Below are positions 26,783 through 35,108 of a stretch of 64,000 bases of DNA, in pieces (positions within the stretch are counted from its first letter, which is position 1; each line of letters starts with the position of its first letter). Below the pieces are notes generated by a model that searched no databases, was not told where the DNA came from, and saw only the letters and a list, made by a program, of their open reading frames with translations. The stretch covers positions 1,240,001 to 1,304,000 of the forward strand of contig NZ_CP098805.1 of NCBI RefSeq assembly GCF_023821985.2, written 5' to 3'. The DNA comes from Dyadobacter chenhuakuii. GTDB taxonomy: Bacteria > Bacteroidota > Bacteroidia > Cytophagales > Spirosomataceae. A program made the translations under genes and the position numbers.

Positions 26783-27661
26783 CTATTCGCTAATTTCGAT
26801 CTCGAACTTCGCTTCGAACTTGTTGCCGGCAGCCAGCTTCAAAATGCCCTCTTTGGTTTCAAAGTTCTGGTCCGAGTCGGCGCTGTCGGCTATCCCTAGC
26901 CAGGGTTCGATGCAAACAAAGTTGCCGCCGGGTTTTGCCCAGATGCCAAGATATTTGAAGTCGTCGTAATGCAGGGTGATAACTTGTGGAGATTTTGTGC
27001 TTCGGAGACTTACTTGTTTTGAAACCAAATGTTTGAAAATCAGCGCATCGTTGTCAAACAAATGTCTGTTTAAGTGAAGGATATTGGTGTTTTCGAAAAC
27101 AGGCTTTGTGGTATTCCCTACCAGGCCGTCTTTCTCTAACAGCCAGGTTGCGTCATTTTCAACAGCGTAGAATTCAAGATAGTAATCCTCGTAAACCTCA
27201 TTGTCATGCATAGGACATTTAAATGCGGGATGTCCACCCAGCGAGAATAACATTTCGTCATTTCCGTGATTGATCACTTCATGATTGACAATGATCCGCT
27301 TTTCTTGCAGGCCGTAAGTAATGCGGAATTCAAATTCGAATGGGTAAATTTCTAATGTTTTTTCACTGAATTTAAGTCCGAATGTGAGGCTGTCGTTCGT
27401 TTGGTCGACAAGTTTTACGTCCGCATTATTTCGGATAAAACCGTGTCGCGGGACTGCATATTGCTTGCCTTTGTAGTTTACAAAACCATCCTTAATCGCT
27501 CCAATCACGGGGAAAAGTACCGGTGCATAACTCGCCCAAACCTCCGGATCGGCGTCCCACAAAAAGCCTTTCCCTGTAATGGCTGACTGGATCTGGCAAA
27601 GTTCCGCGCCTTTTTCCTGCACGGAAATTTTTAGAAAATGGTTTTCGATTGAGTAGTTCAT
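26783..27661 (-). CDS. Aldose 1-epimerase/mutarotase-like protein
   Basis: A 292-residue beta-rich protein of the galactose mutarotase superfamily (YphB/LacX-like branch). The recognisable parts are GKGFLWDADPEVWASYAPVLFPVIGAIK, AVPRHGFIRN with the conserved His, LGGHPAFKCPM with the second His, and CIEPWLGIADS. It may act on a hexose-6-phosphate or free sugar. It overlaps the upstream aminotransferase gene by 4 bp and ends the minus-strand run starting at 34.2 kb. A role in that pathway rather than in sugar uptake is possible but unproven. Confidence 0.82.
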   Translation of the reverse strand: MNYSIENHFLKISVQEKGAELCQIQSAITGKGFLWDADPEVWASYAPVLFPVIGAIKDGFVNYKGKQYAVPRHGFIRNNADVKLVDQTNDSLTFGLKFSEKTLEIYPFEFEFRITYGLQEKRIIVNHEVINHGNDEMLFSLGGHPAFKCPMHDNEVYEDYYLEFYAVENDATWLLEKDGLVGNTTKPVFENTNILHLNRHLFDNDALIFKHLVSKQVSLRSTKSPQVITLHYDDFKYLGIWAKPGGNFVCIEPWLGIADSADSDQNFETKEGILKLAAGNKFEAKFEIEISE

Positions 27662-28878
27662 ATGTTGCTATCGTTCAAAACGGATAATATTACGTCGCAA
27701 GCTTCGCGGATCTGGTCTTCGGTAATGGTAAGCGGCGGGGCAATGCGCATGGAGTTGTCGCAAAACAAAAACCAGTCGGTAACTACGCCGCGTTCAATGC
27801 AGCGATCAATGGTGTCCTTCAACTTTGCGAATGATTCCATTTCCGCCGCGAGCATCAAGCCTCTTCCTCTTACTTCCTTAATGGCCGGATGGACCAGCAA
27901 TGCTTTGAAAAGTGCTCCTTTTTCGATGGCAGACGCCGCCAGGCCTTCCTCTAATGTTACTTGCAGTGCCGCCAGCGAAGACGCGCAGCTTACCGGATGC
28001 CCGCCAAATGTGGTAATGTGGCCAAGTATTGGATTGTTTTTGAAAACACGCATGATTTCCTGCGAAGCCATAAAGGCACCAATCGGCATTCCGCCGCCCA
28101 TTCCTTTGGCACTGAGCAATATGTCGGGGTAAACATTAAACTGCTTAAAGGCCCAGAACGATCCCGTACGGCCATATCCTGACTGAATTTCATCAAAAAT
28201 TAAAAGCGCGCCTGTCTCAGTGCATTTTTTTCGAAGTGCAGGAAAATAGTCATCACCCGGTACACGCACCCCGGATTCTCCTCCAATGACTTCAATGATA
28301 ACTGCGGCCGTTTTATTTGTTATTTTTTCAATATCCGGCAAGAAACCGTGCTGAATGTGCGTGACGCCGGGAAGCAGCGGGCGGAAATTTCTCTTGAAAA
28401 ACTCCGCTCCGGCCAGACTTAATGCACCTTGCGTAGCCCCGTGATAAGCATTAAAGCAAGAAACAAATTCATCACGACCGGTAAATCGTTTGGCCAGTTT
28501 CATCGCGCCTTCGACTGCTTCCGTCCCGGAATTTGTAAAGTATACATTATCCATCATGCCATATGGCGAAGGATTTGCGCTCGATAACTGTAATGTTTCA
28601 GTGAGTGCCTTTGCGAGCTGCACTTGCGTGCTTTGTACATATTCTCCGTACACAAGCAAGTGCATATGCTTTTCAAGTTGCTCATGGACAGCTGCTAACA
28701 CCTTCGGATGCCTGTGGCCAACATTGCTGACCGCGATTCCGGAAATCAGGTCCATGTATTTCCTGCCGTCCGGGCCGTACATATAGACGCCCTCGGCTTT
28801 CACAATTTCCAGGGCAAGCGGGTAATCGGACGTCTGGGCGAGATGATCGAAGAAGTGTTGACGGTGGGATATATGCAT
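27658..28878 (-). CDS. Class III PLP-dependent aminotransferase
   Basis: A 406-residue fold-type I aminotransferase. YFTNSGTEAVEGAMKLAKR near residues 112-130 binds the PLP phosphate, LLIFDEIQSGYGRTG near residues 218-232 holds the Asp of the pyridine N, and LLSAKGMGGGMPIGAF holds the Schiff-base Lys. It resembles acetylornithine and 4-aminobutyrate aminotransferases, which act on an omega- or gamma-amino group. Its own substrate is not clear. No arginine biosynthesis genes are nearby; it lies 56 bp after the permuted ATP-grasp gene, so a tailoring role in that cluster is plausible. Confidence 0.85.
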   Translation of the reverse strand: MHISHRQHFFDHLAQTSDYPLALEIVKAEGVYMYGPDGRKYMDLISGIAVSNVGHRHPKVLAAVHEQLEKHMHLLVYGEYVQSTQVQLAKALTETLQLSSANPSPYGMMDNVYFTNSGTEAVEGAMKLAKRFTGRDEFVSCFNAYHGATQGALSLAGAEFFKRNFRPLLPGVTHIQHGFLPDIEKITNKTAAVIIEVIGGESGVRVPGDDYFPALRKKCTETGALLIFDEIQSGYGRTGSFWAFKQFNVYPDILLSAKGMGGGMPIGAFMASQEIMRVFKNNPILGHITTFGGHPVSCASSLAALQVTLEEGLAASAIEKGALFKALLVHPAIKEVRGRGLMLAAEMESFAKLKDTIDRCIERGVVTDWFLFCDNSMRIAPPLTITEDQIREACDVILSVLNDSNI

Positions 28879-28934
28879 TCTAAATGTTCAATACTTTTGA
28901 AAAGTATTTTATTAATTATTTTATAAAACTTAAT

Positions 28935-30128
28935 TTACTTTTCGAAAAAGGCTGCGCTTCCGCCAACCCACGTAAAATCCTTATTATAGCGGACCCCGAT
29001 CATTTCGCCCCGGCTCAGCCGGCTTAACGCGATGAACAATTCCGGTTTTTCCGCACTGTCATTCCAGCCGTACATCATGCGGACTTCACATTTCACCAAT
29101 CCATCCGGCGCTTGAATGACTGGTTCGTAGGTCACTTTTCTTTGCAAGATATAGTTTTCCGGATCTGGCAATGATGCTAAGTCTGCTTCTGTAATGTGCA
29201 ATTGTACGCCTGATCCAGCAAATGAAAAAAGCGGCTTTAAAACGTAATTTTCCAGATCAGCAGGAAAATTACCGTTATAATCACTTACAAAACGTGTTTC
29301 GGGAATGTATGGACTTTGGAGAAAGGGAATTGAAAATTTGCTGATCCTGAAAAACCAGTTGGGATGACCCACCCAGCTTACATTTACATCGTCCGAAAGA
29401 CGGTAACTCGTTTGCAGGTCGGGATAGTTGAGCAAATCATCGAATATGAGGCGGTTATAGATCCTTTTGGCCTGGATTTTTCTGCCATTGTCTTCGTAAA
29501 ATAGATCTTTTCCTTCTTTAACCAATTTGGTATAACAAACAGCCTTGATGCCCAGCATTGCTTCTGTTACCGCAAAATCGACGCGCGTCTTTTGCTTTTC
29601 CGGAAAGATCTCTAAGAGAATGACATTTTCAGGTTTTTCACCAGCCAGGATCAGCTCTTTCAATTTCTCCACATAAGCTGCATACGAATCGGCGCCGAAG
29701 CAGTAGCCGAAATTTTCAGGAATGTCAAAATGCTTTTTGAAGTTCTCGGACAAGTAAGCCTGATAGCCGAATAGGGAAGGAAAGCCTTGTAATTCAATTA
29801 ATTGCGGAACGAGGTTTCCTTTCTCATCTTTACAAATCGCAAAGTCGATCGCCAGAAAAGATGTGTGCTCATTCTCATTAGGCACGGCTTGATCGGCCGG
29901 AACGGCCCTTTCTGTTTGACTTATAAATTCGGGCGAACGCAAAGTTTTGATAATTTGCTCCGAAGCAATGTTGATCTTTTCGAGCAAATCTTTCGGAACA
30001 AAAATCGGGGTTTCGGCAACGCGAAAATCAAGTTGGCCGGGAAAATCGAGCTCGAACGACTTTACGAATTTTTCATATTTATCCTCCGTGAAAGAGTCAT
30101 TGAATGCTTTGCGCGCTTGCTTATGCAT
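28935..30128 (-). CDS. Circularly permuted ATP-grasp-like protein (unknown function)
   Basis: A 397-residue soluble protein of a Bacteroidota family that I recognise only by layout. An acidic metal-binding-like motif, PQLIELQGFPSLFGYQ, with Glu112, comes first. The ATP-binding-like NYVLKPLFSFAGSGVQL with Lys298 and a Gly/Ser loop, then ILQRKVTYEPVI, come last. That order is reversed relative to a normal ATP-grasp, as in the permuted ATP-grasp families. If so it would form an amide or peptide bond through an acyl phosphate. Its start overlaps the amidotransferase gene by 8 bp, so the two are tightly coupled. Confidence 0.6.
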   Translation of the reverse strand: MHKQARKAFNDSFTEDKYEKFVKSFELDFPGQLDFRVAETPIFVPKDLLEKINIASEQIIKTLRSPEFISQTERAVPADQAVPNENEHTSFLAIDFAICKDEKGNLVPQLIELQGFPSLFGYQAYLSENFKKHFDIPENFGYCFGADSYAAYVEKLKELILAGEKPENVILLEIFPEKQKTRVDFAVTEAMLGIKAVCYTKLVKEGKDLFYEDNGRKIQAKRIYNRLIFDDLLNYPDLQTSYRLSDDVNVSWVGHPNWFFRISKFSIPFLQSPYIPETRFVSDYNGNFPADLENYVLKPLFSFAGSGVQLHITEADLASLPDPENYILQRKVTYEPVIQAPDGLVKCEVRMMYGWNDSAEKPELFIALSRLSRGEMIGVRYNKDFTWVGGSAAFFEK

Positions 30129-30963
30129 AGGCAGGCTGAAAAGTTTTGTTCAAAGCATTCTTAAGAAACGCGGGTATGATCACAGATTCAGTCATCATAA
30201 TCTTATCGGGATCATTCAAGTGCATGATCATATCATTGTATTTAGCTTCACCATGATTAGCAATGATGGCGGCTTTTTTGTCTTCACGTAAAAAGTATCG
30301 GAGCATGCCTTCGGCGTCGGCCTCCGGATGAAACTGTGTTCCTACGATCTCTTTCGAGAAACGGATGGCCATTATAGCACGTTCCAGCGGCACATGCGGC
30401 CTGATTTTTTCTAAACAAAGCAGCTTAGCGCCCACATCATCAAAAGCGAATTGGTTAGGTTGTGTAACCTGATAATCGCGTGAATCAACGATCCAGAACG
30501 GATCTGCCAACGCTGATAAAAGAGGATCCTTGCGCCCAGCAGCAGATTTGTATACAGGAAATGTGCCGAAGGAAGTTTTCCGTCTCTTGCTCACGCTCGC
30601 CAATTGCCAGTGAATGCAGGCCATCTGGAATGAGTGACAAATCAGGAAGAGGTGTTTTTTGACCTTGTTATGCCGGCTGGCATTGAACCGCAGCATTTGA
30701 TCCAAAAATCCAAAAAATTTCTTCTCCCAAGCCGCGCCGACCGGCGAAGGGTTACCGGGGCCGCCAGTTGAAATGTATGCGTCGAAATCCATTCCGGGAA
30801 TCTCCAATCTTTGTCGGACGTCGAAAACAGTGTAGGCAACGTCCAAAGATTCCTGCTCACCGAATGCAGTTATAATTTTTTTAATACAACGCATTCCTTC
30901 ATTTTCGAAGCCATCGTACATATCCAGAATGGCAATCCGGAAATGTTTTTTGTTATCGTTCAT
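30121..30963 (-). CDS. Class I glutamine amidotransferase-like protein
   Basis: A 280-residue protein with a full triad: Cys109 in FLICHSFQMA, and His212 and Glu214 in GTQFHPEADAEG. STGGPGNPSPVG near residues 65-76 is the oxyanion region. Such domains hydrolyse glutamine and pass ammonia to a partner synthetase, or act as gamma-glutamyl hydrolases. No synthetase is fused, so a partner in the same cluster, such as the overlapping permuted ATP-grasp-like protein, is the natural candidate. The pairing is inferred. Confidence 0.8.
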   Translation of the reverse strand: MNDNKKHFRIAILDMYDGFENEGMRCIKKIITAFGEQESLDVAYTVFDVRQRLEIPGMDFDAYISTGGPGNPSPVGAAWEKKFFGFLDQMLRFNASRHNKVKKHLFLICHSFQMACIHWQLASVSKRRKTSFGTFPVYKSAAGRKDPLLSALADPFWIVDSRDYQVTQPNQFAFDDVGAKLLCLEKIRPHVPLERAIMAIRFSKEIVGTQFHPEADAEGMLRYFLREDKKAAIIANHGEAKYNDMIMHLNDPDKIMMTESVIIPAFLKNALNKTFQPAYA

Positions 30964-31077
30964 CTTACAAAAGCTGCTTATTTAACGTCAGCCGTTAGCA
31001 TTATTTTTGATAAATAGGGTAAATATGGTAAACAACCTGACCCGCTAATAGTTCGCCGCGAGCAGAAAAAAGATACG

Positions 31078-32178
31078 TCAATCTAACCCGATTCTGGTTT
31101 CAGAAACGATGTAATCCACCACGGCATTCATGCTTCCAGTTTGCTCGAACACAGCCAATTGGCGGTCAGCACCCGTTCCCATGGCCATTATTTGATGGAT
31201 ATAGTTGATCTCTTTCCGGCTTCCCAGCTCATCCACAACATCGTCTATAAATTCCAGCAGCTCAACGACCAGCATCTTGTATTCCACCTCCTCTTGCTTA
31301 CCAAAGTCGATGAGCTTGCCGTGGATGCCGTAGCGGGCGGCCCGCCACTTGTTTTCATTGATCAACATGCGGTGATAGGGTCTGAATGTCAGGTTCATTC
31401 GATGCAATTTATGAATTTTAGCAACGAGAGCCTGCATAATGGCAGCCAGGCAAATGGTCTCATCCGTACGCATAGGCACATCGCACATGCGGAATTCAAT
31501 GGTGTCGAAAAACGGATGGACGCGAATATCCCACCAGATCTTTTTACCATTATCAATGCATTTGGTCTTGATCAGCAGATTGACATATTCATCGTATTCG
31601 GCAGCGCTTGAAAACGAATCCGGAATGCCGGTTCGGGGGAATTTATCAAAAACCTTGGACCGGTAAGACTTGAAACCTGTATTACGACCGCACCAGAACG
31701 GCGAGTTGGTTGACAATGCATAAATATGCGGCAAGAAATATCGCACCGCATTCATAATCTGAATGGCTTCGTCCCGATTTTCAATCCCAACGTGCACGTG
31801 CAACCCGAAAATCAGGTTGCCGCGTGCTACGTCGCGCATTTCATCGATGATTTCGTCATAACGGGGGTCGGGCGTGATGAGCTGTTCAACCCAGTCTGCA
31901 AACGGATGTGTTCCGGCGGCGGCCACCTGCAGATTCTGCTTGTCGGCCAGGTCCAGGATCATCTTCCTCAGATAGGTAACTTCCTCACGCGCCTCCTGAA
32001 TGTTATGACAAATGTTGGTGCCTACTTCCACAACAGCCTGGTGCATTTCGGCTTTCACACGCTCTTTCAGCGTAATTTTTCCGTCCTCAACAAGCTTTGA
32101 CATATGTGACCTGAGATTCCTCGTGACAGGATCTATGGTCTGAAATTCTTCTTCAATTCCCAGCGTGAAAGTGGCCAT
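31078..32178 (-). CDS. Carboxylate-amine ligase, GCS2 (YbdK) family
   Basis: A 366-residue protein of the glutamate-cysteine ligase type 2 family. It begins TFTLGIEEEFQTIDPVTRNL with the Glu cluster that binds Mg-ATP. HQAVVEVGTNICHNIQEAREEV near residues 46-67 and FGLHVHVGIENRDEAI near residues 128-143 are also conserved, as are the Arg and His positions toward the C-terminus. It joins an amino acid carboxyl group to an amine with ATP. YbdK-type members show only weak gamma-glutamylcysteine activity, and the real substrate is unknown. It lies 22 bp after the ATP-grasp gene on the same strand. Confidence 0.85.
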   Translation of the reverse strand: MATFTLGIEEEFQTIDPVTRNLRSHMSKLVEDGKITLKERVKAEMHQAVVEVGTNICHNIQEAREEVTYLRKMILDLADKQNLQVAAAGTHPFADWVEQLITPDPRYDEIIDEMRDVARGNLIFGLHVHVGIENRDEAIQIMNAVRYFLPHIYALSTNSPFWCGRNTGFKSYRSKVFDKFPRTGIPDSFSSAAEYDEYVNLLIKTKCIDNGKKIWWDIRVHPFFDTIEFRMCDVPMRTDETICLAAIMQALVAKIHKLHRMNLTFRPYHRMLINENKWRAARYGIHGKLIDFGKQEEVEYKMLVVELLEFIDDVVDELGSRKEINYIHQIMAMGTGADRQLAVFEQTGSMNAVVDYIVSETRIGLD

Positions 32179-32200
32179 AAAGCGTGCGTATGCGGTTAGT

Positions 32201-33433
32201 TTAAGGTTTTTTCAATTTAGAATTGGCGGCGGGTGCTTTGGTAGCAGCCGCTTTTTTGGTTGGGATTTTCGGGGTCGGCTCGCTCGGAACGGGCTGGTTG
32301 CCTTTGTCCTCCACAAGCTTTGGTGATTTCTTCGGCGTAATGGCTTTCACCTTCACTTCTTTGGCAGAAGCCGGGGCTGCCAGCGGAGTCTCTGCGGATG
32401 CAGTATCTCTTACCGGAATGCTGTCCGCAGGAGCGTCATTGATTGCAGAAGCGCCTCTGTTCTCAGCAGCACCTGTGCTTGCGGGAGCACCTATTGCATC
32501 CTTAATAAATGTTCCCCAGGTCAGGTTGGTTTGGCCGGGCACATGCGCTTTGGCCTTTTCAATGGCCAGGTTGGCAGCAGCTTCTACCACCCATTCAAAA
32601 TTATCGCGGCCTACGGAATAAATGTCGGCATCCGGGGCCGGGTTGCAGAAGTCGATGGCGATGGGGATGCCATCCCGCACGGCAAATTCTACGGTGTTGA
32701 AATCGTAGCCCAGCGCAATGTTTAATCTTAATGTATAGTCTTTAATTGTTTCCAATAATTTTTCCCCTTCTTCCCCGGATGCCTTCATTTCGGCTGCGTA
32801 GCGCAAATGATGTGGGTTTCTCGGTTCGTAAGGCATGATCAGCACGTCTTTCTGGCCAATGCAGTAGCAACGGAAATAGTCGGTAAACTCGATTTCTTCC
32901 TGCAACATCATCACCAACTGGCCGGTTTCCTCGTGCTTATGCCACATATCATGCGGATTAACCACTTTATAAACACTCTTCCATCCTCCACCGTCGTGCG
33001 GTTTCATATAGGCTGGAAACCCGATATATTCAAATATTTCTTCCCAAGCCATCGGAAAAGCCAGGTTGCGGAAGGATGTTTCGGTTGTGTTCTCAGGGCG
33101 CTGTTTGGAAGGGATCAGCACCGTCTTCGGCACGGGAACTCCGATCTTCTCGGCCAGTGCGTTATTGAAGAATTTCTCGTCGGCGCTCCACCAAAAAGGG
33201 TTATTAATGACTGCCGTGCCGGATAACGCGGCATTTTTCAGATATGCACGATAAAAAGGCACATCCTGTGAGATCCGGTCAATGATCACCGCGTACTCGG
33301 TCGGATCGGCTTGTACCACTTTATCAATCGTCACGGCTTCTGCGATGAAGCCGCTGTCTTTGCTATTCACTCTTTCAATAAATGCGTTCGGGAAAGTGTT
33401 TTCCATTCCAAACAAAATGCCAATTTTTTTCAT
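32201..33433 (-). CDS. ATP-grasp ligase with long Ala/Pro/Lys-rich C-terminal tail
   Basis: A 410-residue protein. Residues 1-310 form an ATP-grasp fold of the D-Ala-D-Ala ligase/RimK type. Lys144 lies in FPAYMKPHDGGGWKSVY (ATP lysine and glycine-rich loop), MMLQEEIEFTDYFR is the adenine-side strand, and Glu249, Asp261 and Asn264 in TVEFAVRDGIPIAIDFCNP are metal ligands. From about residue 315 the chain becomes a low-complexity tail, about 95 residues rich in Ala, Pro, Lys and Ser, ending NSKLKKP. The tail is absent from ordinary ligases. It is co-directional with an esterase 20 bp upstream and GCS2 22 bp downstream. Confidence 0.82.
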   Translation of the reverse strand: MKKIGILFGMENTFPNAFIERVNSKDSGFIAEAVTIDKVVQADPTEYAVIIDRISQDVPFYRAYLKNAALSGTAVINNPFWWSADEKFFNNALAEKIGVPVPKTVLIPSKQRPENTTETSFRNLAFPMAWEEIFEYIGFPAYMKPHDGGGWKSVYKVVNPHDMWHKHEETGQLVMMLQEEIEFTDYFRCYCIGQKDVLIMPYEPRNPHHLRYAAEMKASGEEGEKLLETIKDYTLRLNIALGYDFNTVEFAVRDGIPIAIDFCNPAPDADIYSVGRDNFEWVVEAAANLAIEKAKAHVPGQTNLTWGTFIKDAIGAPASTGAAENRGASAINDAPADSIPVRDTASAETPLAAPASAKEVKVKAITPKKSPKLVEDKGNQPVPSEPTPKIPTKKAAATKAPAANSKLKKP

Positions 33434-33453
33434 ATCCGGTTTTTGTTTTGTAT

Positions 33454-34209
33454 TTACATAATCCGCGAAAGGTAGTCAGGGAACATTTTGTTCCACAGTG
33501 GCCAATCGTGTTTTTCCCACCCTCTAATATCGAGCCAATGTTCAATGCCCTGGTCATTGAGGATTTTGGACATCTTTAAATTACTATCCAGACAAATATC
33601 CCAGTCCGAAGTCCCCAAAACGATTTTCATATGGCCGTAACGCCATCCCTGTTCGTTAGGCATGAAATCAACGGGGTTGTTGAAGTAAACCGTGTCGTCG
33701 TAAAAGCCATCGGTAAAGCTTCGGATGTCGAATGCGCCGCTCATGCTGATCATATAGGCAACCTGGTCGGGATGTTTGAATGCAAAATTTGCAGCATGAA
33801 ACCCGCCAAAGCTGCATCCGGCCACACCGATTTTGCCGACATGGCACTCACTCATTATATAGGGAACTAGTTCGTTATGCAGGAATTTGTCATACTGAAT
33901 GTGGTTCAGCACCCGGTATTGCGGATTTAAATGTTTGGCATACCAGGAATCTGCATCAATGGAGTCCACACAGTAGATTTTGTACTTTCCAGATTCCACC
34001 AATCCGCTTACAGCTTCGATCAGGCCCATGTCTTTGGCCTGGTAATAGCGCCCGAGCGTAGTAGGGAAGAGCAGCAGCGGATAGCCCCAGTTACCATAGA
34101 CGAGCATGTCCACATTCCTGTCCAGATGATGCGAATAATAGGTGATATGCTTCTCTTCCAAAAGGAGGTTATTTAGGTAAAACCATTGATATTGAAATAT
34201 ACAAAACAA
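33454..34209 (-). CDS. Alpha/beta-hydrolase esterase (putative esterase family)
   Basis: The frame from TTG 34209 gives 251 residues. The family normally starts near EEKHITYYSHHLDRNVDM, so a start at TTG 34161 is more likely. There is no good ATG before Met35. The nucleophile elbow is GCSFGG with Ser133; YGNWGYPLLLFPT is the oxyanion region and GWEKHDWPLW holds the likely catalytic His. It resembles Fes/EstA-type esterases that open acyl or depsipeptide bonds. It is the first gene of the run toward 26.8 kb. Confidence 0.75.
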   Translation of the reverse strand: MFCIFQYQWFYLNNLLLEEKHITYYSHHLDRNVDMLVYGNWGYPLLLFPTTLGRYYQAKDMGLIEAVSGLVESGKYKIYCVDSIDADSWYAKHLNPQYRVLNHIQYDKFLHNELVPYIMSECHVGKIGVAGCSFGGFHAANFAFKHPDQVAYMISMSGAFDIRSFTDGFYDDTVYFNNPVDFMPNEQGWRYGHMKIVLGTSDWDICLDSNLKMSKILNDQGIEHWLDIRGWEKHDWPLWNKMFPDYLSRIM

Positions 34210-34280
34210 ATTAACGGAAGCAAATTATGGGCATTTATTAACTTGCGCGCTCTTATTACAACTATTTTAATCGCGCTGAT

Positions 34281-35093
34281 TTGAGTTTCGACACCAATCC
34301 TGTTCATACCATTGTCAAAAATGTATTTTCTGTCTTTCTGGAAAGAGAGGTGGTGATTACTATCATTCTGCCCGCAGATTATGATCGCTCGAAGCATTAT
34401 CCGCTGGTCTTATTCAATGATGGCCAGGATTTTGAAGGACTTGGGATGGCATCGATCCTGACAGATTTGCAGTCGAGCGGGGAATTCAATCCAGTTCTGG
34501 TTGTGGGTGTCCATGTCAATGAAAATCGCATTTTTGAATATGGTGTTGCAGCTGAGGCGGACTATGCAGGGCGGGGAGGCAGGGCAAATGCGACTTCGGA
34601 CTTTGTAGTCAGAGAATTAATCCCGCATTTACATGCGGAGTACAACATTTCGCAAGAACGCATTGTTTATGGCGGGTTTTCGCTGGGCGGGTTGATGGCT
34701 TTGGACATTGTCTGGAACAGTCCGCAGATTTTTGCCAAAGCGGGCATATTTTCAGGTGCATTGTGGTGGCGAAGAAGAGCGTTGAATGACGATTACAGCG
34801 ATTCCGACCGCATCATGCACGCGCAGCTTCGTAATGCCAGCGTTAAACCGGATCTGAAATTCTGGTTTCAATGTGGTTCGCTGGATGAATACGACGATCG
34901 GGATGGTGACGGCGTCATTGATTCGATTCAGGATACGCTGGAATGTATTGCCGAGCTGGAAAAGAAAGGTTACGCCTGGAACCGCGATGTATTTTACACG
35001 GAGATCGCTTTTGGCGAGCATAACCTCAAAACCTGGTCCGAAGCGCTCCCCGGTTTTCTGAGGTGGGCTTCGGAGAAGAATCGCTTGCTTTAA
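34281..35093 (+). CDS. Alpha/beta-hydrolase esterase (enterochelin esterase/esterase D-like)
   Basis: A 270-residue hydrolase starting at TTG 34281, as the frame begins MSFDTNPVHT; no ATG is near. The nucleophile elbow is GGFSLGGLMA with Ser134, FNDGQDFEG near residues 45-53 is the oxyanion region, and FGEHNLKTW near residue 250 has the catalytic His. A calcium-loop-like DDRDGDGVIDS near residues 202-212 is unusual for the fold. It is divergent from the other esterase gene, with 71 bp between the two predicted starts. Both probably serve the same pathway. Confidence 0.8.
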   Translation: MSFDTNPVHTIVKNVFSVFLEREVVITIILPADYDRSKHYPLVLFNDGQDFEGLGMASILTDLQSSGEFNPVLVVGVHVNENRIFEYGVAAEADYAGRGGRANATSDFVVRELIPHLHAEYNISQERIVYGGFSLGGLMALDIVWNSPQIFAKAGIFSGALWWRRRALNDDYSDSDRIMHAQLRNASVKPDLKFWFQCGSLDEYDDRDGDGVIDSIQDTLECIAELEKKGYAWNRDVFYTEIAFGEHNLKTWSEALPGFLRWASEKNRLL

Positions 35094-35108
35094 TAAGAAA
35101 ACAGAAAA

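Noticed and set aside
27658..28878. ArgD (acetylornithine aminotransferase) as a firm call
   Set aside because: The fold fits but no other arginine biosynthesis gene is nearby, so the substrate is left open.
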